Shown here: positions 11,501 to 23,177 of the stretch, in pieces
Layout: each line of letters opens with the position of its first letter
How positions within the stretch are numbered: position 1 is the stretch's first letter
Assembly: GCA_963585895.1 (NCBI GenBank)
Contig: OY757939.1
Location: 27,447,968-27,511,967 of the forward strand
Direction: 5' to 3'
Length of the DNA stretch: 64,000 bases
From: Sepioteuthis lessoniana
Lineage: Eukaryota > Mollusca > Cephalopoda > Myopsida > Loliginidae
Position numbers and translations under genes: made by a program
Notes under the pieces: generated by a model
Seen by the model: the letters and a program-made list of their open reading frames with translations, nothing else
What the model was told of the DNA's origin: nothing
Database searches by the model: none

Positions 11501-11563
<63 letters not shown>

Positions 11564-11662
11564 TTTATACCAAGTAAAACTCAACAAATGTAGAGCATCA
11601 TAAATTTATTTCAACAATCTGTTTGCACAAACTTTGTGCTCAGATGGCGAACAATTTTTAAA

Positions 11663-11692
<30 letters not shown>
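11501..11692. repeat. (TA)n tracts flanking a short unique patch
   Basis: (TA)n at about 11501-11561 and again at 11666-11692. The second abuts the 3' end of SINE B copy 3. Confidence 0.85.
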
Positions 11693-11695
<3 letters not shown>

Positions 11696-11896
11696 TTGGT
11701 GGCCGTAGAAGTTGGATACCTGAAGGTTCCATTTTCAATAGCTACTACATTGTGGTGTAGGGGAACGCCCCACTCCTTTCCCTGGATTGCTCCACTTTAC
11801 TCAAGATACACCCGTTATAATGGTGAGCGTTAAGCAATGGTATGACTCGACCTTGGATTGAACCTCGGTCTTCCGGGCGATTGGCGAACTCTTGAA
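11693..11896 (-). mobile_element. SINE family B copy 3
   Basis: Reverse complement of B: GGTTGGTGGCCGTAG end, GCTACTAC, TTGCTCCACTTTACTC, then head GGATTGAACCTCGGTC and GATTGGCGAACTC. The 3' end abuts (TA)n. Confidence 0.8.
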
Positions 11897-11905
11897 AAGA
11901 CCTAT

Positions 11906-12022
11906 CGAGTCAGAAAAAATTTGATAGGTTTCATTAATCACCGGATCATAAAGACGATTCTGACGATCAGAATCGTCCTGATGATCCGGTTAGGTGAAAC
12001 ATAGGAAGATTTTTTCTGACTA
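11906..12022. repeat. Near-perfect palindrome of two hammerhead-like Penelope tails
   Basis: Arms of about 55 bp around a GACGATTCTG/CAGAATCGTC stem with a 5-nt loop (11953-11977). Each arm carries the CTGATGATCCGG...GAAAC tail motif also seen at 54482-54504 in a Penelope-like fossil. It can extrude as a long cruciform. Confidence 0.75.
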
Positions 12023-12289
12023 TATTGGCATTTGTATTTCAGTCTACTTAGTGTATTAAGCAATCTTACGTTAGCTTAAAGAATTCTTTCCGAGTTTTTT
12101 TTTTTTTTTTTTTTTTTTTTTGACTTGACATTACGTTATTGGTTGGTTATTTTCAAGTCGTACGTATGTTTTTAGTCTTTTCTTTTTTAACGAATTTTTC
12201 CCGGATATCAATTTGTGTAATTTTTTTATTTGCAAATTGTATCATCTGGGGTTTTTCACACCATCAGGGTTATAAAATAGTTATAAAAG

Positions 12290-12342
<53 letters not shown>

Positions 12343-12344
12343 TA
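12023..12344. other. Poly-T and (TA)n stretch, no gene
   Basis: Poly-T at about 12097-12120 and (TA)n at about 12296-12341. Nothing else recognised. Confidence 0.6.
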
Positions 12345-13585
12345 TCATTAACGTAGGTAAATACTTCCTGAACCACCTGGCTCGGCACTTTAAAAGGGAC
12401 AATCCCCTAGGAAAAAAAATTTAATAGGAAACAATAAAATTAGTTACTCTTGTACAAACAATATGCATAGACGAATTAAATAGGAATAGTGGGTGGGAGA
12501 CTCGAAGAGGTGTCCTGTAACAGTAGAGGAAACGGGGAATACCCCTTGGGCGTACTTTGCAATTTAAAGAACGTCGTATAGCAAGGATGCATTTCCCCTA
12601 TGGAACACAATAGTGATGGGGAGAGGGTCTATATAGGTATCTCCCCTGGGAATCAGAATCAAAGACTGTATAACCATATACATTCTTTCTCCAATCCCCG
12701 ACTTAGAAATCCCCCAAATAAAGTGGAAAAAATTTGGCGTTCTTCAATCACGAATAGCTTCAATGGTAGATGTAACTTGTATATCAATGAAAAAATTAGT
12801 ATAATCAATTTTAAGGATCACAGACTGCTGCTGAATGAGCGTAATCCAGCTTGTGTTTAAATGTAGACATAAAAGTAAATTTAAATTATCCTGACTGGAG
12901 GACACCGAGGCCCCTACTCTAGACAATAGCAGGTATATTGATGTTGGATGATTTTTATTGGAAATAGTAACATTTATTTCAGAAGTTACTAGTATTATAT
13001 GACGGGGAGGTTTATTTAGAAAAGAAGTTTCTTGGAACTTTAGATATTAATTCAAAAATAGGGTTTTTAATTACTAGTGTAGTTAATTCACTTTGACCAT
13101 TTTGGGGGTTAATTAAAGGCACCGGGTGGTTGCCGATTTTTTTTTTTTTAGGAGGAGGAAGACTATTACCTCATTATTTGCGGGATATAACACATGTAAA
13201 AGAAGTAAACAGGAAAATATATTACGATAATCGTTTAGTTTACAAGCTTACATTATTCATAAAATCCACCTACTACGAAAACTCTAACGTATGTTCAAAT
13301 TAAGATAGGTTAATATACAGGAACACCCTTATCCTGGTTCCTTGATTTTTCTAATACTTTATTTTTTAACCCTCTTTACTTACGCCTAAGGATTTAAATT
13401 TATATATATTTTTATTTTTTATTTTTTCTCCATGCACATATATAGACTGTAATCCATATTTCCTGTTTTTCAACCTTAAATTAAATATGTGGCATCACCT
13501 GATGAGGCGAAGAGTATAATGATATTCTTCGCTGAAATAAATGTATTATGACAATTTAACCAGGTTTGAGTTTTCTTCAATTTGT

Positions 13586-13588
<3 letters not shown>
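12345..13588 (+). mobile_element. Penelope-like element fossil 1 (GIY-YIG end and 3' region)
   Basis: The 12600-12860 part reads like the GIY-YIG endonuclease end of a Penelope-like retroelement: Y-I-G-I-S near the start, Q-R-L-Y-N-H then H-S-F-S-N-P-R-L-R-N, N-S-F-N-G-R-C-N-L-Y, and the E-K-I-S-I-I-N-F block. It is broken, with several breaks, and the RT portion is absent. The 3' non-coding part ends with a hammerhead-like core at 13499-13537, and (TA)n follows directly. Confidence 0.7.

Positions 13589-13641
<53 letters not shown>
13589..13641. repeat. (TA)n tract
   Basis: Long TA run between the Penelope tail and the 3' end of SINE G copy 1. Confidence 0.9.
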
Positions 13642-13642
<1 letters not shown>

Positions 13643-13645
<3 letters not shown>

Positions 13646-13752
13646 CATCCACAGACAGACTGTTACGTTCTATCGGAACTCTTCAGTGTGGCTAGACACG
13701 CAGGACGCTCGAAGCCGGGATCGAAACCCGTCCAACTTTACGTTAGATTAAG
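13643..13752 (-). mobile_element. SINE family G copy 1
   Basis: Minus-strand element with a tRNA-like B-box (GGTTTCGATCCC, seen here as its complement) and a TCTAGCCACACTGAAGAG body. A (TA)n tract lies at both ends. The 5' A-box part is lost. Compare 39013-39155. Confidence 0.65.

Positions 13753-13813
<61 letters not shown>
13753..13813. repeat. (TA)n tract
   Basis: TA run interrupted once by TG. Confidence 0.9.
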
Positions 13814-13816
<3 letters not shown>

Positions 13817-14103
13817 GCATGTAAACAAAATTCCTTCCTTGGTTCAGGTTTTATGAAAGATAACTGACAAGGAGTGTATTTCTTGTCTTTTTATTCATAT
13901 TTATTCATTTATTTATTTAATATTGTAAACATAAAAAAGAAATCTGTTTGGGACAAAATATGTGCAGGAATTGTAAATATTTATTTTCCTTACAATCGGT
14001 ATTGAGGAATATTTGAAAACATTGTAAACCAACGTGTTGTTTATTGAACTGCGACTTATATTTATGTGTTCTTTTGATACACTCATGCACCTATGCTAGA
14101 AGA

Positions 14104-14437
<334 letters not shown>

Positions 14438-14559
14438 TTTTAAGGATATATCAGATCTTTGAACAAATCTTAAGCTGTCTTCTCTATGTTACACTCGATA
14501 TAAGCAAGGCAGTAACCCGTAGTAAATAAACGATAAAAAAATAGATATGAAGGATTTAT

Positions 14560-15420
14560 TAATCGTGACGATTCCGTCATTTAATTTACATAAGAGTTAT
14601 CTGTCAACCAACATATCTTATTGGTAATTACGGCTAACTTGGCGCTATAAATTGCCAATGATTATCCTAAACTTTAAAAAAACCGACTCTGCGTTCTTTT
14701 TTCTTGAATAATGAGCATCTTAAAATAACTATTGATTATGATTAAGTAGATCTAGTTTAACTCTCTTCAATATAAATAGTTATCCTAAGTTGTAATAAAT
14801 GTGATCCAAGAAACTTAATTTTTGATAATGACTCTCTTAAAACTGGTACGGCTCGTTTGACTTCTTTAAATACAAATAATTATCCAAAAATTTAACAAAA
14901 ATTATTTATCATTAACTATTTTAAAACCTGAAGGAATTATGGGTGAGTAATACGTACTAATAATTATCTTAAACATTATGAAATAATTTGAGTGCCACAT
15001 CGAAGTAAATTCAAACTCCAGTGGCAATATTACGTTCACTTTCGGACAAATATTTTTGGGAAAGGTCTTAATCCCCTTATCCCCACTCAACTATGTGTTT
15101 ATTAGTACCACTAATATTCTTCTACAAGAATGACTTTGACATAAAATAAACCACAAAAGTTGATATACCATTAACAAAAGCAAAGTAAATGTTAATGAAA
15201 GTCATTTTAAGTCTATTAATTTTTGCGAATAAACATCTTACAACCCGTATGTATGATAGCTAAATTCTGATAGTTCGTCTCCTTTAAAAACGAATAATTA
15301 CCGATCTTATTTTTTGTAATGACAATTTCACAACCATAGTTTAATACGGGTTAGTGCTTGTACATAGAAATTACCTGGAATATAAGATGCAAATAAAGTA
15401 CACACTTAAATATTTTGCTG
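14560..15420 (+). repeat. Degenerate tandem repeat of roughly 90-110 bp, split by a SINE A
   Basis: Recurring words TAATGA(N)TCTTAAAA and TTTAAATACAAATAATTATCC appear at spaced intervals: about 14700, 14825, 14905, 15190, 15230 and 15320. Similarity is low, so the exact period is uncertain. Confidence 0.4.
14960..15190 (+). mobile_element. SINE family A copy 1
   Basis: A decayed tRNA-like head (AATTCAAACTCCAGTGG as B-box), then ATTACGTTCACTTTCGG, GGGAAAGGTC and CCCCTTATCCCC body, and a stem-loop tail (CACAAAAGTTGATATACC). Confidence 0.7.
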
Positions 15421-15803
15421 TTGGCTGCAAAGAATGTTATTTCTAGTAATAAATGATTTATCGACTTCTTTTCGAAGGGGAGGTAAATCTTGTAAGACCT
15501 GATTACCAGTTATCTTAAGAATACATTGGTGTCATAGAAATAATTTATACATTCCTTGAGAAACTTTATCAACCATAAAACCAAGCGGTTTAGATGTATT
15601 CCCCTGGAATAAATGGCAGAGTGTCTTCTTACAAACTTATTTATTCCTGTCCAAGCCGATATTGGTTTCATTCCTTTCGAATGCAAAATATTGGTTGGGA
15701 TAACGGTTATTTTCAAGGAGACTGGAATCGGTGAATCAAGTTTAAATCCTTGACAATGAATAACATAAATCCAACTTTAACCCTCCCACAAGCTACGTAC
15801 ATA
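15421..15803. other. Stretch with no recognised gene
   Basis: No motif or repeat recognised before the mariner end at 15804. Confidence 0.35.
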
Positions 15804-16713
15804 CGTGGTGTATTCAATAAGTTTCCAGACTTTTTTGTACAGGCATTTAAAATTATCGTAGACTCTTGAAAATTCAGTATGTTATTGCTATACATCTTCT
15901 GAGATGACTGACCAATTTTCATGATTTCAGCTTCGAATGAGCAGCTACAGCAGCAATTGGAATACACCCTACTAAACCCTGATTGTCACAGCTGGTGAAT
16001 TTCAAAAATGAAATCTGGACGTGACAACACTTTAGAAGAACGATATGCAATAAAATTCTGTTTTAAACTTGGAAAAGATGCCACAGAAACGTATAGAATG
16101 CTTCAGACTGCTTTTCGACCATCTTGCATGAATCGGGCATCAGTTTTTGAGTGGCATAAGAGATTCAAGGAAGGCACGGTGTCTGTGAGCAATGATGAGA
16201 GGTGTGGGAGGAGTAAGGAAGTCAATACACCAGAGTTGATTGGCCAAACGGTTAGGGTAACGATTACTATGTTGAAGTTTTAAGGGAGTTCAGGAAGAGA
16301 TTCCTTGGAAAGAGGCCAGTGCTCTTCAAATCGGGTCAGTGGTATTTCCACGAGAACAATGCACCAGTCCACAACTCCATCCTTGTCACAGACTATTTGA
16401 GCAAGATGGGCATCAACACAGTTCCCCACCCTCCCTATCGTACAGACCTTGCTCCCTGTGACTTTTGGTTATTCCCTAAGCTCACTGGCTGTCGTTATGA
16501 GACATTTGAGGAGATGAAAGAGGCTGTGACGAAGAACATTGACACGCTCACATAGGAGGACTTCCATGGAGCCTTCCAGAAGTTGTTAAAACGGTGCAAC
16601 AAGTGCATTACAGCCAGAGGAGATTACTTCAAAGGAGACTAGAATTTCATGCGTTTACTATCAATAAAAGTGCACACACGAAAAAAGTCTTGAACCTTAT
16701 TTAATGATCCTCG
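15804..16713 (+). pseudogene. Mariner transposon with internally deleted transposase
   Basis: Terminal inverted repeats of about 36 bp (outer CGTGGTGTATTCAATAAG at the left, complement of TTATTTAATGATCCTCG at the right) with TA on both sides. The coding part opens at 16008 with a mariner HTH (L-E-E-R-Y-A-I-K-F-C-F-K-L-G, then V-F-E-W-H-K-R-F-K-E). About 380 bp holding the first catalytic Asp are gone. The frame resumes in R-F-L-G-K-R-P, then H-E-N-N-A-P-V-H, where the second catalytic Asp is Asn, and D-L-A-P-C-D-F-W-L-F-P-K-L, which keeps the third Asp. It ends in the usual D-Y-F-K-G-D block. At about 910 bp against roughly 1.3 kb for mariners, it is non-autonomous. Confidence 0.9.
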
Positions 16714-16838
16714 TATAAGGGAAGACTGGGATCTCTTTGTAGAACAATAAACCAAAAGATATCTTCGAAAATAAATCCATGTTGATTATAATCTGCTAAA
16801 AACTTAGAATTACTAAATTTTCTTCCCATTTTCATTCC

Positions 16839-17090
16839 TTAGTTGATAGAGCGTTTGCAATGATCCGGTAGACTCGGGTTCAATCCCAGGTCGAGTTATA
16901 GCAAAGACTTAAAAAATGGTACTTGATACCTCCTGGCTTAACACTCAGCATTATAAGGTACAGATCAAAGGTAAAATGGAGCAATCCAGGGAAACGAGAA
17001 GCTAACTCCCCTACACCTTAGTATAGTAGCTATTCAAAAGGGAGTCTTCGGATTACCTCGACTACAATCGCCAAGTTACCTACTTACTTT
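16839..17090 (+). mobile_element. SINE family B copy 4 with (TA)n tail
   Basis: Head TTGATAGAGCGTTTGCAATG and GGTTCAATCCCAGGTCG, body ACTCAGCATTATAAGGTAC, end ATCGCCAAGTTACC. (TA)n follows at 17091-17110. Confidence 0.82.
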
Positions 17091-17144
17091 TATATATATA
17101 TATATATATAGTAATTCTTTTTTCAAGCAATGGTCGTGTCGATT

Positions 17145-17532
17145 CTATTATGCTGACTAAGCTCGTTAAGAAAAAGCTAGACGGAAATATCACCAGAATG
17201 CAACGAACCATTGAACAAACCCTGCAGGCAACATCCCACAAAGCAGCAGGTATACGACAACCTACCTCCTATCTCTAAAACCATCAAAATGAGACGGACA
17301 AGACATGCTTGACACTGCTGGAGAAGTAAGGACGAACTCATAAGCGACGTTTCCCTATGGACCTCTTCACACAGATGTGCAAGTGTTTGAACGACCAAAT
17401 AGAACCTATCTACAACAGCTCTGTACAGACACAGGATGTAGTCTACAGGACCTGCCAGAAGCGAGGGATAATAGCGACGAATGGCGAGTGAGAGAAATCC
17501 GTGCTAGCAGCATGACATGAGTCTGATGATGA

Positions 17533-17540
<8 letters not shown>
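17145..17540 (+). mobile_element. R-family LINE fragment 2 (C-terminus)
   Basis: Broken frames give K-K-L-D-G-N-I-T-R-M, H-L-P-P-I-S-type and R-T-Y-L-Q-Q-L-C-T-D-T-G-C blocks. It ends ATCCGTGCTAGCAGC, a short gap and (TGA)n, then (TA)n at 17536-17568. It is 5'-truncated and older than the split copy at 3.6-7.4 kb. Confidence 0.8.
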
Positions 17541-17569
<29 letters not shown>

Positions 17570-17572
<3 letters not shown>

Positions 17573-18050
17573 GTTTAACCTCAACTACCCTGTCGAGGAG
17601 ACTTACAATGCACCTTTCAGACACAAGTTCAATAGCTCAGCATTTAAAAAAACATTCATGCCCAACAACACAACTACGGAAAATTCTCACCGACAACACA
17701 ACAATATTAGAACATCAAAATAATAAACAAAAACTTCAGATTCTCGAAGCATTACATATCAGAAACCTGCAGACGATACTTAATAGAATTAATTTTCAAA
17801 CCAGTGCTAATGTACTTAAATGTCTTTAGCAACTGACACTAAATATAGAATCACATTAAAAAACAAACGCCAAAACCTTCAACGGCAAAGACGCCCTTAC
17901 ACAGTAGTAATATGCTAAAACAAAAGTTATATCACTTTTGTAATAGATCCTCCCCTGATGATGGCCCAAAGTCGGGCAAAAAGTACTAGGGATACATGCA
18001 ACTATGGACAATACATAAATCAATTCCCCCAGAATACGATAAAAGTAATA
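17570..18050 (+). mobile_element. Penelope-like element fossil 2 (C-terminal end)
   Basis: An open run at 17608-17829 has S-S-I-A-Q-H-L-K-K-H and L-Q-I-L-E-A-L-H-I-R-N-L, which fits the end of a GIY-YIG-bearing Penelope-like ORF. A CTGATGATGGCCC...GGGC tail motif follows at 17954-17974. The element is broken and the RT is missing. Family call is moderate. Confidence 0.5.
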
Positions 18051-18116
18051 CGGGAATTCGAACGGATCCAAAAGAAAATATGTAGACATAAAATGTCTAT
18101 TATGTTTAATGAAATT

Positions 18117-18150
<34 letters not shown>

Positions 18151-18239
18151 GTGTTTCCGAATATATTGTCTGAATTTACATTAAGTTGTTTGCATTCTAT
18201 TCAAATATGTTATAGGCTGGATATGTCTTCAGGATAAGG

Positions 18240-18500
18240 AAGCATCACCAACCCTACAAGATACTGTACGGCGTGCTTTCCTCCACTGACCATCGCGGAA
18301 AAAGGGGAACGGAATGTTTTAAAAGTCCTTTGATGCATGTCACATCGATTATTGCCGATGATTCACCTTAGTTGAGAACCGTGACGCGTGGAGTCTCTCA
18401 CTAGCAACCATATTGTTTCCCACCTTTGAAAACACCTGCAGCACCGCACTCAAGGACAAAAGGCTCAGGTGGAGGTACCGCGACAGATTTTAGATTAGTC
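18240..18500 (+). mobile_element. Possible LINE C-terminal remnant
   Basis: Broken frames give E-N-R-D-A-W-S, later F-E-N, then A-L-K-D-K-R-L-R-W-R. This resembles the D-R-x-x-W-R...F-E...K-R pattern at the ends of several LINE ORFs. Weak; could be chance. Confidence 0.25.
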
Positions 18501-18654
18501 ACATACCTCTCACCTTTGTATGGACCTCACCAGCACAGAAATTTATACCAAAATCTGAATTTGTTTTTTTATTTTATTTTATAGTAAATGGTTGTGTGAT
18601 GCCACAACAAAAATTTCCAGCTAGGTTGAAGCGTAGAACTTTTTGAATAACCAT

Positions 18655-18658
<4 letters not shown>

Positions 18659-18724
<66 letters not shown>
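18659..18724. repeat. (CA)n(TA)n microsatellite
   Basis: AC run followed by AT run, the same order as at 26159, 28462 and 63686. Confidence 0.9.
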
Positions 18725-18729
<5 letters not shown>

Positions 18730-19014
18730 ATTTAAAAAAAAAACCCAGTATTCGATCACATTTGGAATATGAATTTATTTCTATCCTCTTAAGCGCATTG
18801 ATATAAACTAAAACTCAAAAAAAAAAAAAATACAGAACTTCTTCAGATCAAACGTGAAAATAAATTGACCGATTATTAGGTTTTTTTAAAATAATATTTG
18901 CTCTGTAAAATTATTTATGTTGAGCTCTTTACCAGGAATATTTAAATATTCGAATTTTAAAGAAATTAATTCTCCTGACGGAATTGTTCCCTACTCCGGA
19001 TTTACTGGATTGAA

Positions 19015-19090
<76 letters not shown>

Positions 19091-19551
19091 AGTCCAGTGA
19101 ATATGAGTATAGAATTATTCAAATTGAGAATCTATAAGAGGATTATATGATTCTCCTGAAGTGCTAAATGTATGATTATTAATATATGAATATCATCTTA
19201 AGAAAGATATAAATAAATAAATAAACAGATATTTTCTCAAATGAGAATAAGTTAAATAAGTGAAATGACACAGCTGCTAATCGATAAAATCTTGTTGATA
19301 ATTAAGGATAAATGACGCCAAAATATATTTAACACACTGGGTGGCGTCAGACTATAAAACGATTCGTTTTGATCTTTTCATCTGCTCGTAAAGGTTTTTT
19401 TATGAGTATTTTTGTGACCTTCTGTCTCCATAATGTGACTGATGTCTTAAAAGGATGACTACTTTTATCAAGTAGCCTGCTGAAATAAGTTTATAATAGC
19501 AACATTTTTCTTTCGATTAAATTATATTATATACCAATGCCTTCACAATCA
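18725..19551. other. AT-rich stretch, no gene; long (TA)n at 19018-19086
   Basis: Apart from the TA run and a short (AAAT) patch near 19210, nothing was recognised. Confidence 0.5.
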
Positions 19552-19811
19552 GGATGCGACACAAGGTCAGATGTTTTAACATTTATAGGTATGAATTTAG
19601 AGTTTTCTTTCTCTTATACTGGTTTCCATACTATGGTTAAAAAGCCAGTCTGACCTACTATTTTCCCATAATTGGAGAGAGAATAGTTAAATGTATACCT
19701 TTTCTAAGGGTATTAGCCTAAGTGGAATGCAAAAAGCCTCGTTCAGAATTTAAACTTGGGTCTCCGTGTACATTTTCCACGATTGTAAACATTACACCAC
19801 GGTCACTTAAG
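19552..19811 (-). mobile_element. SINE family C copy 2
   Basis: GCGACACAAGGTCAG, TTAGAGTTTTCTTTCTC and CCAGTCTGACCTACTATTT, ending at the tRNA-like head (AACATTACACCACGGTCAC). Near full length, diverged. Confidence 0.8.
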
Positions 19812-20189
19812 TTTAGTATAGATTGCTAAATTGAATAAATATTTACACCTCTCTTCACAACTCCTTCATAGCTATTAGTTTCATGAATATTGAGATAAAA
19901 ATAGAGTAAACTAACAGGAGACCTTCGTGAGAAGATGACTATATATATATATGTATATGTGTGTGTGTGTGTGTGCATATATATTACATCTGGAAAGTTC
20001 TATGGTATTTGCACGCTAATATGACGTTCATTAATTTAAACACTGGATTATTCTATAAGTTTCACTGCATAAATTGTCCAAAAAAAATCCATTAATTCAG
20101 TTAATCGATTTTATTTACGGAATATCTTATATAATCGTTCAAATATTTGCCTTTAAAGAGCAGAAGTATGTAGCACAAAGTTATCAAAG
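19812..20189. other. Stretch with no recognised gene
   Basis: Short TA and TG run at 19940-19985; otherwise no signal. Confidence 0.4.
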
Positions 20190-20400
20190 ACCAGCAACAA
20201 TATCAAAGTAGTCTTTCTCTCCATCCAGTGAGCCAAGCTTAATTTTAGTGTTACTATGGAAACCCATTATGGCTGTGACAGTTTCTTTGGCGAGATCATA
20301 CACTAGAAGTATTTGCTACATCTCCCCTCAGAGTATGCCTAGGAAAGATCAACGAACAAGCGTGTCAACTCATGTTTTTTTGTACGAACTCCTTCTATGA
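20190..20400 (-). mobile_element. R-family LINE fragment (RT motif A to before motif B)
   Basis: Minus-strand pieces read L-F-V-D-L-S then A-Y-S (decayed motif A), A-K-E-T-V-T-A-I, S-N-T-K-I-K and D-G-E-K-D-Y-F-D-I. It spans the exact position where the copy at 3.6-7.4 kb is split, and shows that one codon normally separates the two halves there. Confidence 0.65.
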
Positions 20401-20436
20401 TTGTCAGAATCTGTGATGTAGTGGATCGTTTTACCC

Positions 20437-20899
<463 letters not shown>

Positions 20900-21142
20900 A
20901 GCCTTGTGGTGTAATGGTTAAAGCGATAGACTACAGAATCGTAGTAAGCGAGTTCGAACTCCAGTCGAGCCATTACGTTCACTCTAGGATAAATACTCTT
21001 GGGAAAGGTATGAACCCCGTTTTCCCCACCAGCTATGGATTAAATAGTAGCACTACTGTTCTACTAGGAAAATGGCTTTTGCATTAAATAACTTACAAAG
21101 GTTGATATGCCATTAAACAAAGAAACCAAATCAAACAAACAG
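20900..21142 (+). mobile_element. SINE family A copy 2 (near full length)
   Basis: tRNA-like head with A-box TGGTGTAATGGTTAAAGCG and B-box AGTTCGAACTCC, body GGGAAAGGTATGAACCCCG, and tail TTAAATAACTTACAAAGG, TTGATATGCC, ATTAAAC. It is the reference copy for family A in the plus orientation. Confidence 0.88.
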
Positions 21143-21394
21143 ATGGTAATTATTTGCAGTTTTTAATTGTACATTAAAAAATCTTTATAAAAACGTTTTT
21201 TTCTCAGATGAAGAAAGTATTTAATTATACGCCAGAATAGCACGATAAAAAAAGACCCTTTTATTTTGCTTCTTCATGTTGACTTCATCATTAGAAGTTA
21301 CATGTATTTAAAGAATATATGTATGTATGTAGTCTGCCTTCTTTATATCAACCCTGTGAACTGAACGTGTAGAATATGCCGACGAACCCCCCCC

Positions 21395-21635
21395 CTGCAG
21401 AGGGGTCAGACACCCCACTAGTGGGTGTCACGAGTATGATACTAAACCAGAATGGAATCATGAGTAATTACAATGAGGGAGTACTCCATATTCCCCCAAT
21501 CTCCAGGACTGAAGCCTCACAATGAGATAGCTAAGTATCATATCCTGGATACTTGATGATGGGGATCTTACTCCTCTACAAAGGTGCAGCCGGCGTATTT
21601 TATGGGCCCAGCCGATTCGGATGGTAGAAGCACGG
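21395..21635 (-). mobile_element. Family D copy 3 (head only, decayed)
   Basis: Minus-strand head with GGAGTACTCCATATTCCCCC, then CCTCACAATGAGATAGC, ending at GGGCCCAGCCGATTCGG. A half tail motif in plus orientation (GGTTGATATGCCATTAAACC) follows at 21625-21655, an unusual juxtaposition. Confidence 0.6.
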
Positions 21636-21639
21636 TTGA

Positions 21640-22309
21640 TATGCCATTAAACCAAATGACCTAAGCTCACCTTCTTTAAATCCCAATCAATTGAAAACCT
21701 GTTTACCCGGATTTTCAGTTGATTTCCGCAATTGAATTTGCAATGGTTTCCTCTGGTAAATTAATATGACGCTATTATAACCTTTTCTAAATCTAATTAT
21801 GTCACAAATTGCCTGGCCTAACACAGGCGAAGTTGATGAGTGACATTTAAGTTTGATGATAATTATTGTTTATCAAACGCCATGATGAGTTTCAGTTAGT
21901 TTTACACAATCGATCACAGTCAAATTACGCTTGGTTTACGAACCAACCAAACATTAAGATGAATAAATATTTCGAACAAAGACTGTAAACACGCCGATCT
22001 GAATAACATTTCATAATAATACATAACTCGCAATTCACTCACATCATAGACAATCCTATTTGTAGAAAACGATCGTGTTTAAATATTTCTCTCTTAATTC
22101 ACTAACCAAAAAATATTAGCAATTCATAGATATTTCACAGAGCTTAATTTTGTCGGATATAGATAAGAGACAACCAGAGAGTAAGGAACTAAGTTAATAG
22201 AAAACTACCAGTGTCTAAATAGGTATCTCGTATATATTCTTAGGTATGCACTTAGTTTAGTCTGTGTTGTAACATGGTGACTAGATTAGTCGCCGGATTT
22301 GGTATACGG
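21640..22309. other. Stretch with no recognised gene
   Basis: AT-rich, appears single-copy. No motif recognised. Confidence 0.35.
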
Positions 22310-22475
22310 TGACTGTATTCCATGGAGAAAAGTAATACCCCACCTAAAAAAAAAAATGGAGTGAACTGGGAACAACCTCAAACATCATCTGGTTCTAAGG
22401 CTCCATTTCTGGAGATCTGGAGAAAGTAGACTACCCCTTAATGGAATTAATCCCAGGTTCACTTTAACCAAGTGT
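22310..22475 (+). mobile_element. Family D head remnant
   Basis: AATACCCCAC, CATCATCTGG, AAGGCTCCATTTCTGGAG and CCCAGGTTCACTTTAAC line up in order with the D head. Heavily decayed. Confidence 0.45.
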
Positions 22476-22763
22476 GGTCGTATGAATAGGTTTGATAGAT
22501 TTGTTTAAAAAAATATTCATATTCAATTGGACTGTGGGTCAAAAATATCTAAGAAACACCTGTAAAAAAATGTCAATATGGACGTACATTGAACGAGATT
22601 CTCTAACCTCTTGACTTGAAATAACCCTTCATGGGTTGACATGCTGTTTAAATCTAAGTCAGTATAAGATTAGCTTAATTTGGCACAAGGTCAGAAGTTA
22701 GGGACATCAATTGAAAATAAAACTTATGAACAATGGTTTACTTACATAATAACATACCATACC

Positions 22764-23022
22764 GGGCCACTGGCGTAATGAGTAGAGTGTTTGCCAATGG
22801 TCTTGGAGACCGGGGTTCAATCGCAAGTCGTGTCACACCAAAGACTCAAAAAATGGTATTTGATGCTGTCTTGCTTACCATTCAGCATTATAAAGTACAT
22901 ATCAAGGGTAAAGTGGAGCAATCCAGGGGAATGAGTATCACCCTTCCCTACACCTCGGTGTTGTAGCTATTGAAAAGGTAGCCTTCAGGTCACCCTCGAT
23001 TAAGGTCGCCCACTTTACTTTA
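22764..23022 (+). mobile_element. SINE family B copy 5 (full length)
   Basis: A-box TGGCGTAATGAGTAGAGTG, B-box GGGGTTCAATCGC, body CAGCATTATAAAGTACATA, end TCGCCCACTTTACTTT. It lacks a (TA)n tract. Confidence 0.85.
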
Positions 23023-23177
23023 CAATAAACAAGGCGTTTTTGAGTCGTTTTCTGAACTTAGTTTTTGCACGAAGCCATTAGTATGAATCACCCAGTGAGA
23101 ATAAAAGTCTCTAGCAATGGTCTAATAGCCTAAATAACTAATAAAAGTCACAAACAAGAGTTTACTAAACTAATAAG

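Noticed and set aside
20901-20972. tRNA gene candidates (A-box and B-box heads here and at 22764, 16839, 37768 and 60943)
   Set aside because: Each is the head of a SINE A, B or C with a constant body behind it. The cloverleaf is decayed.
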